Source: Candidatus Methanomethylophilus sp. UBA78 (GTDB lineage: Archaea; Thermoplasmatota; Thermoplasmata; Methanomassiliicoccales; Methanomethylophilaceae). Taken from it: a stretch of 64,000 nucleotides of DNA. The translations under genes were made by a program, and so were the position numbers. This document shows, one piece after another, positions 16,381 to 25,542 of the stretch. The notes under the pieces were generated by a model, which saw only the letters and a program-made list of their open reading frames with translations, had not been told where the DNA came from and did not search any database. Each line of letters starts with the position of its first letter. Position 1 is the first letter of the stretch. The stretch is from contig DARY01000027.1 in assembly GCA_002503545.1 (NCBI GenBank), forward strand, positions 17,387 through 81,386, given 5' to 3'.

Positions 16381-18000
16381 TCAGTCGCATCGTTCGCCGT
16401 CCTTCGCCCCGTCCCCCTCGGCCATCCCGCGGAGGACTCTCCAGAGCCTCTCCTCCGGGAAGTCCCTGAAGCGGCAGGCGCCGTCCATCAGGCGCCTGAG
16501 CGCCGGCGACCCCGCCCTTCTCCCGACGACCCTCGCGTTGATCCCCTCGATGAGCGGCAAGATGCCGGCCAGGACCCGGTCGTCCCCGTCCCCCGGAAGA
16601 CGGTTCTTCGTCCCCCCGTAGAACAGGAGGACCCTGCCGTCCTCCAGCCGGAAGGACATGAGCGAGTCGTAGCCCCTCCCCTCCACGGTGACGTTCCCGA
16701 GGGCGGCGTACCTGACCGGGAGGTCCGCCCCCGTGTCCGCCGTCCCCCGGAGGATGTCCGAGAGGGCGAGGCGGAAGAGTTCCGTCAGGAGCGGGCACCG
16801 CACGTGCTTGGAGTCGGAGACGAAGGTGTCGCACTCCGCGCTCCAATCCTCCCCCTCGAGGAGGAACCTCCTCCTCGCCGAGGGGGACAGGGTTATGAGT
16901 GCCAGTATGGGGAGGACGACCTCCTCGTCCAGAAACTGGGGGTACCCGTCGGCGAACCATCTGCCGATGTACCAGGACTCCTCCTCGCACTCGGCGGGCC
17001 TCACGGCCTCCCCGCGGGCGGAGAGCTGTCCGTAATGGGCGGCGACGCAGTTCCTGCCGAGGGAGGCCAGGGCCTCCCTCTCGGCCTCGGTCAGGTACAG
17101 CCCCCTGCCCCAGGACTCCCGGCGGAGTACGCTGTCCGGGTCGAGGGAGAAGCGGGTCTCCATCGGGACGGAGGACAGGCCGCCCTCGCCGGCGGCGTCC
17201 TCGAACCTCTGCATGTCCCCCAGGAAGGAGTCCACCCCGTCGATCACATGTTCCAGATACCCGAGGTTGGCGTCCCTGCAGCCGGTGCCGTCCGGCACCT
17301 CCCCTCCCTCCACGACCCCCTCCCGGACCTCGGGGTAGAGGGCGAGGAGGACCTCCCCGTCGTCCATCTGGGAGAGGGTGTCGGAGAGGCGCATGAGCCG
17401 GTCCTGGAAGTCCATGAACGGCTCCTGGTCCTCGTAGACGCGGAGGTACCTCCCCACCAGGGCGGAGTTGATCGGGTAGACGGTGCCGGTGCCGGGGCTG
17501 CCGAGGGAGACGGTGACGGTCACGCCGTTCCCCCTCAGCACGTCGAGGACCAGTTGGCGGTCGAGGACCGCATGCGCGTACGCGGAGGCGCAGAGGACTC
17601 CGCCGCCGTCCGACCCGGACCTCACGAGTGCCAGAACCCCCTCCTCGGACTCGTTGGGGTAGTAGAGGGTGCGGTTGCGGGCGTTCCCGGGGCCGCCGCG
17701 GACGAGCACCCCCTCTCCGCAGAGGGAGCGCAGGATGCGCCTCACCGCCTGGTAGTTCTGCATCCTGGACGGGAGCGCCCTCAAGGCGCCGGAGGTGTCG
17801 TTCAGGCAGTAGCCGCGGGGGTAGTCCCTCCCGTACGCGCCCTCGGGGAAGAACGACTCCGCGGCGTCCTCCCCCACGAGGCCCGACAGGGCCATGTAGC
17901 GCTTAGATTCGCTCTTGAAATCGGTGACCGGGCGCGAATACACGGTGTCCAGGAAATGACGCATCAGAAGACCCAGCATGTTTCCGCGGCCGCTGTCCAT
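16381..18000 (-). CDS. Uncharacterised 539-residue protein
   Basis: I do not recognise the family. The protein is soluble, with strong GC-rich codon bias over its whole length, which supports a real gene. Residues about 95-125 (MQNYQAVRRILRSLCGEGVL) resemble a winged-helix segment, and the last 150 residues are rich in beta strands with YDSLMSFRLEDGRVLLFYGG and a final arginine-rich helix. That layout recalls DNA-binding regulators with a C-terminal sensing domain (WYL-like), but the signature residues are not clear. It is monocistronic and divergent from the PemK-like gene. Confidence 0.6.
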   Translation of the reverse strand: MDSGRGNMLGLLMRHFLDTVYSRPVTDFKSESKRYMALSGLVGEDAAESFFPEGAYGRDYPRGYCLNDTSGALRALPSRMQNYQAVRRILRSLCGEGVLVRGGPGNARNRTLYYPNESEEGVLALVRSGSDGGGVLCASAYAHAVLDRQLVLDVLRGNGVTVTVSLGSPGTGTVYPINSALVGRYLRVYEDQEPFMDFQDRLMRLSDTLSQMDDGEVLLALYPEVREGVVEGGEVPDGTGCRDANLGYLEHVIDGVDSFLGDMQRFEDAAGEGGLSSVPMETRFSLDPDSVLRRESWGRGLYLTEAEREALASLGRNCVAAHYGQLSARGEAVRPAECEEESWYIGRWFADGYPQFLDEEVVLPILALITLSPSARRRFLLEGEDWSAECDTFVSDSKHVRCPLLTELFRLALSDILRGTADTGADLPVRYAALGNVTVEGRGYDSLMSFRLEDGRVLLFYGGTKNRLPGDGDDRVLAGILPLIEGINARVVGRRAGSPALRRLMDGACRFRDFPEERLWRVLRGMAEGDGAKDGERCD

Positions 18001-18102
18001 GGGATATGCAACGGTTTTTCAGTTTATAATATGTATCTTGGACAGTGATAAACTGAATCTCCGGGACCACGTATTAAATCCCCATACACCGTTCTTTTCC
18101 GT

Positions 18103-18450
18103 ATGAAGTTCAACTACAAGCCGAACGGCGGAGGGCCGGCGAAGAAGAACCCGCCCAGGCAGTGGGAGGTATGGCTCGCGGACGTGTCGTTCGACGCGGG
18201 CGCCGGCAGGCGCTGCCCCGTCCTGGTGGGCAAGAGGAGCGGCATGAGCTTCGCGGTCTACGAGATCGTCCCCTCCTCCGTCCGCGGGGGGCAGGACGTG
18301 GTGATAACCGACATAATGAGGGCGGGTATGGACAAGCCCTCCGCCATAAAGGCGAAGTCCCCGATAAGCATAGAGATCGGCGCCTTCGTCCAGAGGTTGG
18401 GGGACCTGGACCAGAGCGACATCGCAAAGTGCATATCGGCGATGAGATGA
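18103..18450 (+). CDS. PemK/MazF-like protein, no antitoxin visible
   Basis: 115 residues. After a basic N-terminal tail, the segment RQWEVWLADVSFDAGAGRRC followed by PVLVGKRSG matches the opening of PemK/MazF/CcdB-like barrels (G.iW.vd....g.kRPvlV), and later strands also fit. MazF-type proteins cleave mRNA. No small antitoxin gene precedes or follows, so it may be a domesticated or solitary family member. The TATA box TATTAAAT (18072-18079) lies about 27 bases before the ATG: a leaderless transcript. Confidence 0.7.
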   Translation: MKFNYKPNGGGPAKKNPPRQWEVWLADVSFDAGAGRRCPVLVGKRSGMSFAVYEIVPSSVRGGQDVVITDIMRAGMDKPSAIKAKSPISIEIGAFVQRLGDLDQSDIAKCISAMR

Positions 18451-18459
18451 CCTGGCACG

Positions 18460-19050
18460 TCATCCCTTGAGGGCTCTGAGCTCCTCCTCGGCATCCTTCT
18501 CCCCGTGGCGGGCCGCCCTCCTGAGGTACTTGAGGGCGAGTTTCTCGGAGGCTTCGACCCCTTCCCCGGTTATGTAGAGCCTCCCGAGCGCCAGTTCGGC
18601 CTTGGGGTACATCTGCTCGGCCGCCTTCATGAGCCATTCCGCGGCCCTGTCATCGTCCCTCTCCGTCCCAAGACCCTCCGAGTATATGCGGTAGAGGCTG
18701 TACTGGCTCTTGTAGTACCCCTGCTCGGCCGCCTTCAGGAACCAGGAGAGGGCCATCTCGTAGGACCTCTGCACCCCGTCCCCCATGGCGTAGGCCGTGG
18801 CGAGGTTGTGCTGGGCCCTGACCTCTCCCTCCTCGGCCGCCTTGGTCCACCACTTGACGGCCTCCTGTTTGATCTGCGGGACCCCCTGCCCCTGGGCGTA
18901 CATGATGCCGAGGTCGGACATGGCCCCTACATGACCCAGAGCGGCGGCGTCGGAATAGAATTCGGCGGCTTTCCCGTAGTCCCCGCTCTTGTATGCCTTG
19001 CATGCGTCTTTGAAGATCTGCTCGCTGGGGTCTTTCTTGGAGCCGAACAT
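18460..19050 (-). CDS. Sel1-repeat protein
   Basis: 196 residues from ATG 19048-19050. At least four Sel1 repeats are visible, for example GHVGAMSDLGIMYAQGQGV, EVRAQHNLATAYAMGDGVQR and MYPKAELALGRLYITGEGVE, each followed by an A..WW/F.KAAE helix. The start is placed at MFGSKKDPSEQIF because the frame upstream of it has no repeat character and unusual composition. It is cytoplasmic with no signal peptide, probably a protein-interaction scaffold. A paralogue is cut by the window start (1-492). Confidence 0.85.
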   Translation of the reverse strand: MFGSKKDPSEQIFKDACKAYKSGDYGKAAEFYSDAAALGHVGAMSDLGIMYAQGQGVPQIKQEAVKWWTKAAEEGEVRAQHNLATAYAMGDGVQRSYEMALSWFLKAAEQGYYKSQYSLYRIYSEGLGTERDDDRAAEWLMKAAEQMYPKAELALGRLYITGEGVEASEKLALKYLRRAARHGEKDAEEELRALKG

Positions 19051-19236
19051 GGGCCTCCGAACGGCATCGTCGTATTTCAAGAGGTGCATCGGTGCGGCTG
19101 CATCCGTCCCGCGGGATGCGGGGCGTCCTCCGGCGGGGTGCCTTCGGCCATGCGGGCCCGCATAATATGACCCAGATCGTTGTTCCGGTACGGAACCGGG
19201 CACATCCCCGCGGTACAGATATGATGTGCCAGACGC

Positions 19237-20004
19237 TCAGAGTATCCAGCGTATGTCCGATCTGAGGTCCCTGAGGTGGGGTCTCGCCGCCCGGGCGTGC
19301 TCCACCACCCCGTTGTCGGCGTAGGTTATCAGGATCTCCTCCCCGTCGCCCGCCTTGACGATCTCCTCCCCGAGGGGACTGTAGAGGGCTGAGCCGCCGA
19401 AGAAGACCATCCCGTCCCTGAAGGGCCCCATGCTGTTGCAGTAGACGGTGTAGACGGTGTTCTCCAGCGACCTCGCCGGCAGGATCCTCTCCATAGCCGT
19501 CCTCGAGCGCTCGGCGGACGCCGAGATGACGATGACCATGTCTGCCCCCCTCGTGGCGTAGAAGCGGTGGACCTCGGGGAACATGACGTCGTAGCAGATC
19601 TCGAGGCCGATCCTCATGCCCTTCCATTCGACCATGACGGGGCTGTGCCCCTTCTCGAACGCGTTCTCGTCGTAGGGCGGGAAGTTGGCCGTGTACAGCT
19701 TGTCGTAGCGGTAAGTATCCAGGGGCGTCACGAAGAGCATGGAGTTGGTTATGCCGTTGTACCACTGCATCGGCGCACCGACCGCGACGGCCACGTCCAG
19801 GTTGTTGCAGATTATGCGCAGCCTGCTCTCGGTCACGACCGCGTCCTCCGGGTTGAAGTCGGAGTTCCCGTATCCCGTCAGGTAAAGCTCGGGGAAGACG
19901 TATAGGTCCGCCTTGTTCTGCATGATGGCGCCCTCTATGCGTTTGAGATTCTCCTTCGGATCCGAGGTGCCGGCAATCTGGCATATTGCGATCCTGATGC
20001 CCAT
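19237..20004 (-). CDS. Carbon-nitrogen hydrolase (nitrilase superfamily)
   Basis: 255 residues with the Glu-Lys-Cys triad in context: FPELYLTGYG (Glu), YDKLYTANFPPYDE (Lys), LEICYDVMFPEV (Cys). The family hydrolyses amides and nitriles, including the glutaminase domain of glutamine-dependent NAD synthetase. It is divergent from nadE with a shared 113-base promoter region. A TATA-like TTTTAATA on the minus strand (about 20027-20034) implies a leaderless start. It may supply ammonia to NadE or act on a separate omega-amide. Substrate not proven. Confidence 0.88.
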   Translation of the reverse strand: MGIRIAICQIAGTSDPKENLKRIEGAIMQNKADLYVFPELYLTGYGNSDFNPEDAVVTESRLRIICNNLDVAVAVGAPMQWYNGITNSMLFVTPLDTYRYDKLYTANFPPYDENAFEKGHSPVMVEWKGMRIGLEICYDVMFPEVHRFYATRGADMVIVISASAERSRTAMERILPARSLENTVYTVYCNSMGPFRDGMVFFGGSALYSPLGEEIVKAGDGEEILITYADNGVVEHARAARPHLRDLRSDIRWIL

Positions 20005-20087
20005 GGCGATATCAGCACTTATGCGGTATTAAAACAATGCGCAGTTTTAATCATTCAAGCGCCCCGGGGCGGGCGCCATCGGAACAC

Positions 20088-20095
20088 TATATTAA
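20088..20095 (+). promoter_or_regulatory. TATA box of nadE
   Basis: TATATTAA-like element centred about 26 bases upstream of the nadE ATG (20118), so the transcript should begin at or next to the start codon. The divergent nitrilase has a matching box at about 20027-20034. Confidence 0.5.
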
Positions 20096-20117
20096 GAAAA
20101 AAGACATTTCCCACGCT

Positions 20118-20897
20118 ATGGCCTTCAAGGAGCTTCACAGGATAACGCGCGCTGACGCAGACTCCCTCATCGGATTCATCAGGGGAGTCTTCGAAGAGAC
20201 CGGTGCCAAAGGCGCGGTCGTCGGTATCAGCGGCGGCGTGGACTCCGCGGTGGTGGCCAAGCTCTGCGCCGATGCCATCGGCGGCGAGAACGTCCTGTGC
20301 GTCTTCATGCCCACGGCGGTGACTTCCGGCGAGGACTTCATCCAGACCAAGGCCATGTGCAAGAGCTGGAACATACGGTACAACACCATCAGCATCCAGC
20401 CGGCGGTGGACGCCTTCTCGGGCATGCTGCTCACCGGCAAGGAGGCCCCCCTCGAGAAGGGGAACATCATGGCGAGGTGCAGGATGATCGTCCTCTACGA
20501 CAAGGCCAAGAAGGAGGACTACCTGGTCGTCGGCACCACCAACCGCTCCGAGCTCCTGATGGGATACATGACCAAGTACGGCGACGGTGCCGAGGACGTC
20601 ATGCCCATGTACAACCTTTACAAGACCCAGGTGTGGGAGATGGCCGAGGTCCTCGGCGTGCCGGAGGAGATCATCCGGAAGGTCCCGACCGCCGGCCTGT
20701 GGGAGGGTCAGACGGACGAGTCCGAGATGGGGATAACCTATGCGGACCTCGACAGGGCCCTGAACGTTCTGGAGCAGGGCGGGACCGACGCCGAGATGGC
20801 GGAGGCGGCCGGCATCGAGGTGTCCAAGGCGAAGGAGCTGAGGCAGCAGGTGCACAGGATGAGGCACAAGAACTCGCTCCCCCTGGTCCCCGAGTGA
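20118..20897 (+). CDS. nadE: NH3-dependent NAD+ synthetase
   Basis: 259 residues. The P-loop pyrophosphatase motif VVGISGGVDSAVVAKLC is near residue 35, followed by TTNRSELLMGYMTKYGDGA and the C-terminal RHKNSLPL, all standard for NadE. It converts deamido-NAD to NAD with ATP and ammonia in the cytoplasm. There is no glutaminase domain in the chain; a free nitrilase-fold protein is encoded divergently. The start is chosen at MAFKELHRITR, which fits both family length and the TATA box spacing. Confidence 0.95.
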   Translation: MAFKELHRITRADADSLIGFIRGVFEETGAKGAVVGISGGVDSAVVAKLCADAIGGENVLCVFMPTAVTSGEDFIQTKAMCKSWNIRYNTISIQPAVDAFSGMLLTGKEAPLEKGNIMARCRMIVLYDKAKKEDYLVVGTTNRSELLMGYMTKYGDGAEDVMPMYNLYKTQVWEMAEVLGVPEEIIRKVPTAGLWEGQTDESEMGITYADLDRALNVLEQGGTDAEMAEAAGIEVSKAKELRQQVHRMRHKNSLPLVPE

Positions 20898-20956
20898 TTT
20901 CCGTCCGTTCCGGGATACATTTATGTCGGGCGACGCCCGTGACGGTACCGATCGAG

Positions 20957-21289
20957 ATGCCGTCGACAGTGAAAGTCAACATGCGCGTATGCGACAAGAC
21001 CTGCAGGATCACCGCCACCCACCGCGAGGGAGGGGACGACATAACCATGGTCTCCGACTGCAAGCAGCTCCGGGACATGGCGGCCGCCCTCGAGGGAGGG
21101 GTCTCCTCCGATGACATCTTGGACGTCTACAACAGCAGGGTGATGAAGCCCGAGGTCCGCGGCACCGTCTGTCTCGAATGCCTCGCCGTGCCCGCCATCT
21201 TCAACGCGTGCTGGCTGGAGGAGGGCATGATATCCAAGTCCCTGGCCAGGAAGAACGGGTCCAACTCCGTCGATTTCGACGAGGTCTGA
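20957..21289 (+). CDS. Uncharacterised cysteine-containing 110-residue protein
   Basis: Reads from ATG 20957 to TGA 21287-21289. The product has RVCDKTCRIT near the N-terminus and VCLECLAVPAIFNACWLEEG toward the C-terminus, giving five cysteines that may bind a metal or cluster. I believe that similar small proteins occur in other methanogens, but I cannot name a function. It lies between nadE and the cbi operon on the same strand, 95 bases before cbiD, and has its own start after a 59-base gap from nadE. Confidence 0.7.
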   Translation: MPSTVKVNMRVCDKTCRITATHREGGDDITMVSDCKQLRDMAAALEGGVSSDDILDVYNSRVMKPEVRGTVCLECLAVPAIFNACWLEEGMISKSLARKNGSNSVDFDEV

Positions 21290-21331
21290 GGGCCTTCCGC
21301 CGCGTCGGGGGACACGGTCCGCCGTCAAACG

Positions 21332-21359
21332 CTTTATAGTTGGCTATTATATCCAATAG
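21332..21359 (+). promoter_or_regulatory. Promoter of the cbi operon with small dyad
   Basis: TATA-like CTTTATAG (21332-21339) is followed by CTATT (21344-21348) - ATATCC - AATAG (21355-21359), an inverted repeat just before the predicted transcript start near 21362. The leader to cbiD is about 22 bases. No riboswitch-like structure is visible. Confidence 0.4.
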
Positions 21360-21383
21360 TCATAGGATAGTCGGGGTTTTGCA

Positions 21384-22535
21384 ATGGGCGCCATAGAAGG
21401 GGAACAGGCTTTCGTGTACGTCGGCGGGAGGAAACTCAGGAGGGGTTTCACCACCGGGTCGTGCGCCGCCCTGGCGTCGAAGGCCGCCGTCCAGATGCTG
21501 CTCTCGGGTTCGCCCGTGGATTCCGTGGACATCGTCACCCCGAAGGGCATCCCCCTGCACGTCCCCGTCGAGGACGCGGCTATCTCCCCGGACCGCGCAT
21601 CCTGCGCGGTCCGCAAGGACGGAGGGGATGACGCCGACGACACCAACGGCGCCCTGATCTACGCGACGGTATCCAGGAAGGGGACCGCCGGCGTGGAGGT
21701 GGAGGGAGGCCCGGGCGTGGGGAGGGTCACGCGCAGGGGGCTGGACCAGCCGGTCGGCGCCGCCGCTATCAACCGCATCCCGCGCGCCATGATAATGGAG
21801 GCCGTCGGGGACGTCTGCGGGGCCTTCGGATACACGGGCGGCATCTCCGTGGAGATCGGCGTGCCGGAGGGAGTGAGGATCGCCGAGCGGACGTTCAACT
21901 CCCGCCTCGGCATCGTCGGCGGGATATCGATCCTGGGGACGAGCGGCATCGTCGAGCCCATGAGCGAGACGGCCCTCCTGGATTCCATCAGGGCCGAGAC
22001 GAAGGTGTTCCTGGCCTCCGGGAGGAGGTACATCCTGACGGTCCCCGGGAACTACGGGAAGGACTTCCTCGCATCCTACCCCGGGTTGGAGGGCCGGCAG
22101 CCCATCGAATGCAGCAACTTCGTGGGCGACTTCCTGGACATGGCCGCGGAACTGGGGGCGGAGGGGGTCCTCCTGGTGGGGAACCTCGGCAAGCTCGTCA
22201 AGCTGGCCGGTGGGATAATGAACACGCACTCCCGTAACGCGGACGCGAGGATGGAGATCCTGGCATCCAACGCCCTGCTGGCCGGGGCGGATGCGGAGAC
22301 CGCGTCGAGCATACTGGGCTGCGTCTCCACCGACGACGCACTCGAGGTCCTCTCCGGGAAGGGGCTGGTCGGACCGACGATGGACGTCCTCATCCCCAAG
22401 ATCGAGTTCCACATGAACCATCGCGTCAAGGGAGCCATCCGGGTCGCGGCGATAACCTTCTCCTCCGAGTTCGGGATCCTGGGGGAGACCCCCTCGGCCG
22501 GGGAGCTCCTCAAGAAGATCGAGGCGGGAGAATGA
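21384..22535 (+). CDS. cbiD: Cobalt-precorrin-5B C1-methyltransferase
   Basis: 383 residues. The family opening LRRGFTTGSCAALASKAAVQ is present, as are NRIPRAMI, GISILGTSGIVEPMSE and VGNLGKLVKLAGGIMNTHSR. CbiD methylates C1 in the anaerobic corrin pathway. It is first in a four-gene operon with cbiG, cbiJET and cbiA in which every junction is a 4-base ATGA overlap, so subunits should be made in step. Confidence 0.95.
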   Translation: MGAIEGEQAFVYVGGRKLRRGFTTGSCAALASKAAVQMLLSGSPVDSVDIVTPKGIPLHVPVEDAAISPDRASCAVRKDGGDDADDTNGALIYATVSRKGTAGVEVEGGPGVGRVTRRGLDQPVGAAAINRIPRAMIMEAVGDVCGAFGYTGGISVEIGVPEGVRIAERTFNSRLGIVGGISILGTSGIVEPMSETALLDSIRAETKVFLASGRRYILTVPGNYGKDFLASYPGLEGRQPIECSNFVGDFLDMAAELGAEGVLLVGNLGKLVKLAGGIMNTHSRNADARMEILASNALLAGADAETASSILGCVSTDDALEVLSGKGLVGPTMDVLIPKIEFHMNHRVKGAIRVAAITFSSEFGILGETPSAGELLKKIEAGE

Positions 22536-23566
22536 GGGTCCGCATAATCGCGTTCTCGACCAAGGGCTGCCGCAAGGCGTCGGAGATAGCCGGGTTCTTC
22601 GCCGAGGGGGAGGCGGAGCTCTTCGCGAAGACGACCGCGGATTCCCTCGGCCTGCGGAAGGTGGATGTCCCCATGAGGGAATGGACGGGTAAGGCCTTCT
22701 CCGAATGCGACGCCATAGTCTTCGTCGGCGCTGCGGGAATCGCCGTCAGGGAGATCGCCCCGTTCGTCAGGGACAAGACGGTGGACCCGGCCGTGGTCTC
22801 GGTCGACGAGCTGGGCAGGTTCTGCATACCGCTCCTGTCGGGCCACATCGGAGGGGCCAACGGGCTGGCGGTCGGCATAGCCGGGCACATAGGCGCGATT
22901 CCGGTGGTCACCACCGCCACCGACATAAACGGCAAGATCGCCATCGATGCGTGGGCCGTGGGCAACGACCTCTCCATAACGGACATGGGTGCGGCCAAGG
23001 AGGTGGCGGCCAGGATACTGGCCGGCGACCCGGTCGGGTTCGTCAGCGACGTCCCGGTCGTCGGTGCGGTCCCTCCCGAGCTCTCGGCCGGGGAGGCGCC
23101 CACCGGCGTATACGTCGGAACGGAGGACAGGAGGCCGTTCGGGACGACCCTCCGGCTGGTCCCCCGGGACTGCGTCCTCGGGATAGGGTGCCGCAGGGGG
23201 ACCCCGGAGGAGACGATCCGGGATATGGTCTCCAGAGCCCTGGCCGCGGCCGGTCTGACCCCGGAGAGGGTGCGCGCCGTCGGCAGCATCGACCTGAAGA
23301 AGGACGAGGAGGGACTGCTCTCCTTCGCCTCCCGCCGCTCCCTCCCCGTAACCTTCTACACGGCGGCCGAGCTGAACGCCGTGCCGGGGGAGTTCTCCAG
23401 GTCGGGTTTCGTGCAGTCCGTCACCGACGTTGACTGCGTATGCGAGAGGGCCGCCGTCAGGGCATCCCGCGGCGGCAGGATAGTTCTCGGGAAGTTCGCG
23501 GGGGACGGTGTCACCGTGGCCGTCGCCCGCGAGGACTTCTCGGTTGATTTCACGAGGTATGTATGA
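22532..23566 (+). CDS. cbiG: Cobalt-precorrin-5A hydrolase
   Basis: 344 residues. The N-terminal half has VFVGAAGIAVREIAPFVRDK and VSVDELGRFCIPLLSGHIGG, and the C-terminal half LGIGCRRGTPEE, both CbiG hallmarks. It opens the delta-lactone ring of cobalt-precorrin-5A, releasing acetaldehyde. It overlaps cbiD upstream and cbiJET downstream by 4 bases (ATGA). Confidence 0.94.
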   Translation: MRVRIIAFSTKGCRKASEIAGFFAEGEAELFAKTTADSLGLRKVDVPMREWTGKAFSECDAIVFVGAAGIAVREIAPFVRDKTVDPAVVSVDELGRFCIPLLSGHIGGANGLAVGIAGHIGAIPVVTTATDINGKIAIDAWAVGNDLSITDMGAAKEVAARILAGDPVGFVSDVPVVGAVPPELSAGEAPTGVYVGTEDRRPFGTTLRLVPRDCVLGIGCRRGTPEETIRDMVSRALAAAGLTPERVRAVGSIDLKKDEEGLLSFASRRSLPVTFYTAAELNAVPGEFSRSGFVQSVTDVDCVCERAAVRASRGGRIVLGKFAGDGVTVAVAREDFSVDFTRYV

Positions 23567-25542
23567 TGACCCAGAGCGTTCTGGTTTTCGCAGGGACGAC
23601 CGAGGGCGGGGAGATCGCGGACCTCCTCGCCGGAGCCGGCGTCATGGTGCATGTGTGCGTCGCAACCGAATACGGCAGGACCTCGGTCAGGGAGCATGGG
23701 AACGTGGAGGTCTCCTCCCGCCCGCTCTCCCCCGAGGAGATGAGGGACCTCATGAGGAGGTATCCCGTCGTGGTGGATGCGACGCACCCGTACGCGACCA
23801 GGATATCGGCGCATGTGAAGGAGGCCTGCGCCGACACCGGTGCGGAGTACATCCGCCTCGTCCGCCCCGCCTCAGAGGGTTACGGGGGCATGAAGGTGGT
23901 GGACACCATCGACGAGGCGGTGGAGTACCTTAAAGGCACCGAGGGCCCCATACTGACGACCACCGGCAGCAAGGAGCTGGCCAAGTACACGGGGATCCCC
24001 GGGTTCAGGGACAGGGTGTTCGCCAGGGTGCTGTCCCTCCCGGGGGTCGTGGAGGTCTGCGCCGCGCTGGGGTTCGAGGGGAAGAACCTCTTCGCCATGC
24101 AGGGCCCGTTCTGCGAGGAGATGGACTACGGCATGCTGGTGCAGACGGGTGCCAGGTACCTGGTGACCAAGGACTCCGGCGCCCCCGGCGGTTTCGACGA
24201 GAAGGTCAGGGCCGCCCGCAGGGCCGGTGCCGAGGTCATCATAGTGGGCAGGCCCGAGGAACAGCCCGGGACCGACTTCGAAGGGACCTTGGGTATCCTG
24301 TCGTCCAGGCTGGGCATCGCCCTGAGACGTCCCAGGAGGCTGCTTTCCATAGTCGGGACCGGGGTCGGTCCCGGGACCGGCCTGACCGCCGCCGGTTCCG
24401 CCGCCGTCAGGTCCTCCGACCTGGTGGTCGGTGCGGAGAGGATGCTCCGCATACCCGAGGCCGAGGGCAAGGCGTCGCTCCGCGAATACGCCCCCGACAG
24501 GATATTCGACTATCTGGCACATCATCCGGAGTACCGGCGCGCCGCCCTCCTGGTCTCGGGGGACATCGGGTTCTACAGCGCCACCAGGTCCGTCCTGTCC
24601 GCCCTGGACCCGTCGGAGTACGATGTGGAGACCCACTGCGGGATCTCCTCGGTCCAGTACCTCTGCGCCAGGGCGGGGATCCCCTGGCAGGACGTCAGGT
24701 TAATCAGCGCCCACGGCAAGGGGGCGAACTTCGTCGGAGAGGTCAGGAGGAACGGGACGGTCTTCTCCCTGCTCAACGGCAGGGACGGCGTCATGGAGAT
24801 GTGCCAGCAGCTCGTGGATTACAACATGGGTGTGAACGTCGCCGTCGGATGCGACCTCGGGTACCCCGAGGAGAAGTACTTCTACGGGACCCCCGCGGAG
24901 ATCATGGTATCCGACATCGGCGGCCTATGCGCCGCCCTCGTCTTCAACCCCCGCCCCGACGGCCGCTGTCCGATAGGCATCCCCGATTCCGAGTTCATAA
25001 GGGGCGACGCCCCCATGACCAAGTCGGAGGTCAGGGCGCTGTCCGTGGCCAAGATGAAGCTCTCGGAGGACAGCGTGGTCTACGACGTGGGGGCGGGCAC
25101 CGGTTCGGTCTCCGTCGAGGCGGCCCTGGTCGCCGTGTCCGGCACCGTCTACGCCATAGAGAAGGAGGAGGTCGCGGCCGCCCTCATAGACCAGAACAGG
25201 AGGAAGTTCGGGACGCCCAACGTGGAGATCGTCACCGGCAGGGCCCCCGAGGCCCTGGCCGGGCTCCCCTCCCCCGACTGCGTGTTCGTGGGCGGTTCGT
25301 CGGGCAACCTGAAGGAGATCGTCTCGGCGGTCCTGGAGAAGAACCCGCGCTGCAGGTTCGTCGTCAACTCGGTCACCCTGGAGACGGTATCCGAGGTGCT
25401 GGGTCTTTCCTCCTGCTGCCGCGTGGAGCAGGAGGAGATAGTCTGCGTCAACGCGGCGAACTCCCGCCGTCTGGGACGTTACAACCTCATGACCGCGCAG
25501 AACCCCGTCTACATAGCCGTCTTTAGGGGGGTCGCGGAATGA
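23563..25542 (+). CDS. cbiJ/cbiE/cbiT: CbiJ-CbiE-CbiT triple fusion
   Basis: 659 residues carrying three pathway enzymes in one chain. Residues about 5-255 are cobalt-precorrin-6A reductase (CbiJ: VFAGTTEGGEIADLL, VDATHPYATRIS, TTGSKELAKY). Residues about 260-455 are the C5 methyltransferase CbiE (SIVGTGVGPG, VLVSGDIGFYS). Residues about 475-655 are the C15 methyltransferase/decarboxylase CbiT (DAPMTKSEVRALSVAKM, SAM motif VYDVGAGTGSVSVEAAL). CbiE-CbiT fusions (CobL-like) are common; adding CbiJ at the N-terminus is unusual. The order follows substrate flow from precorrin-6A to precorrin-8. It overlaps both neighbours by 4 bases. Confidence 0.93.
   Translation: MMTQSVLVFAGTTEGGEIADLLAGAGVMVHVCVATEYGRTSVREHGNVEVSSRPLSPEEMRDLMRRYPVVVDATHPYATRISAHVKEACADTGAEYIRLVRPASEGYGGMKVVDTIDEAVEYLKGTEGPILTTTGSKELAKYTGIPGFRDRVFARVLSLPGVVEVCAALGFEGKNLFAMQGPFCEEMDYGMLVQTGARYLVTKDSGAPGGFDEKVRAARRAGAEVIIVGRPEEQPGTDFEGTLGILSSRLGIALRRPRRLLSIVGTGVGPGTGLTAAGSAAVRSSDLVVGAERMLRIPEAEGKASLREYAPDRIFDYLAHHPEYRRAALLVSGDIGFYSATRSVLSALDPSEYDVETHCGISSVQYLCARAGIPWQDVRLISAHGKGANFVGEVRRNGTVFSLLNGRDGVMEMCQQLVDYNMGVNVAVGCDLGYPEEKYFYGTPAEIMVSDIGGLCAALVFNPRPDGRCPIGIPDSEFIRGDAPMTKSEVRALSVAKMKLSEDSVVYDVGAGTGSVSVEAALVAVSGTVYAIEKEEVAAALIDQNRRKFGTPNVEIVTGRAPEALAGLPSPDCVFVGGSSGNLKEIVSAVLEKNPRCRFVVNSVTLETVSEVLGLSSCCRVEQEEIVCVNAANSRRLGRYNLMTAQNPVYIAVFRGVAE

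Noticed and set aside
18103..18450. Complete toxin-antitoxin module around the PemK-like gene
   Set aside because: No small antitoxin frame is found within 100 bases on the same strand; the gene appears solitary.
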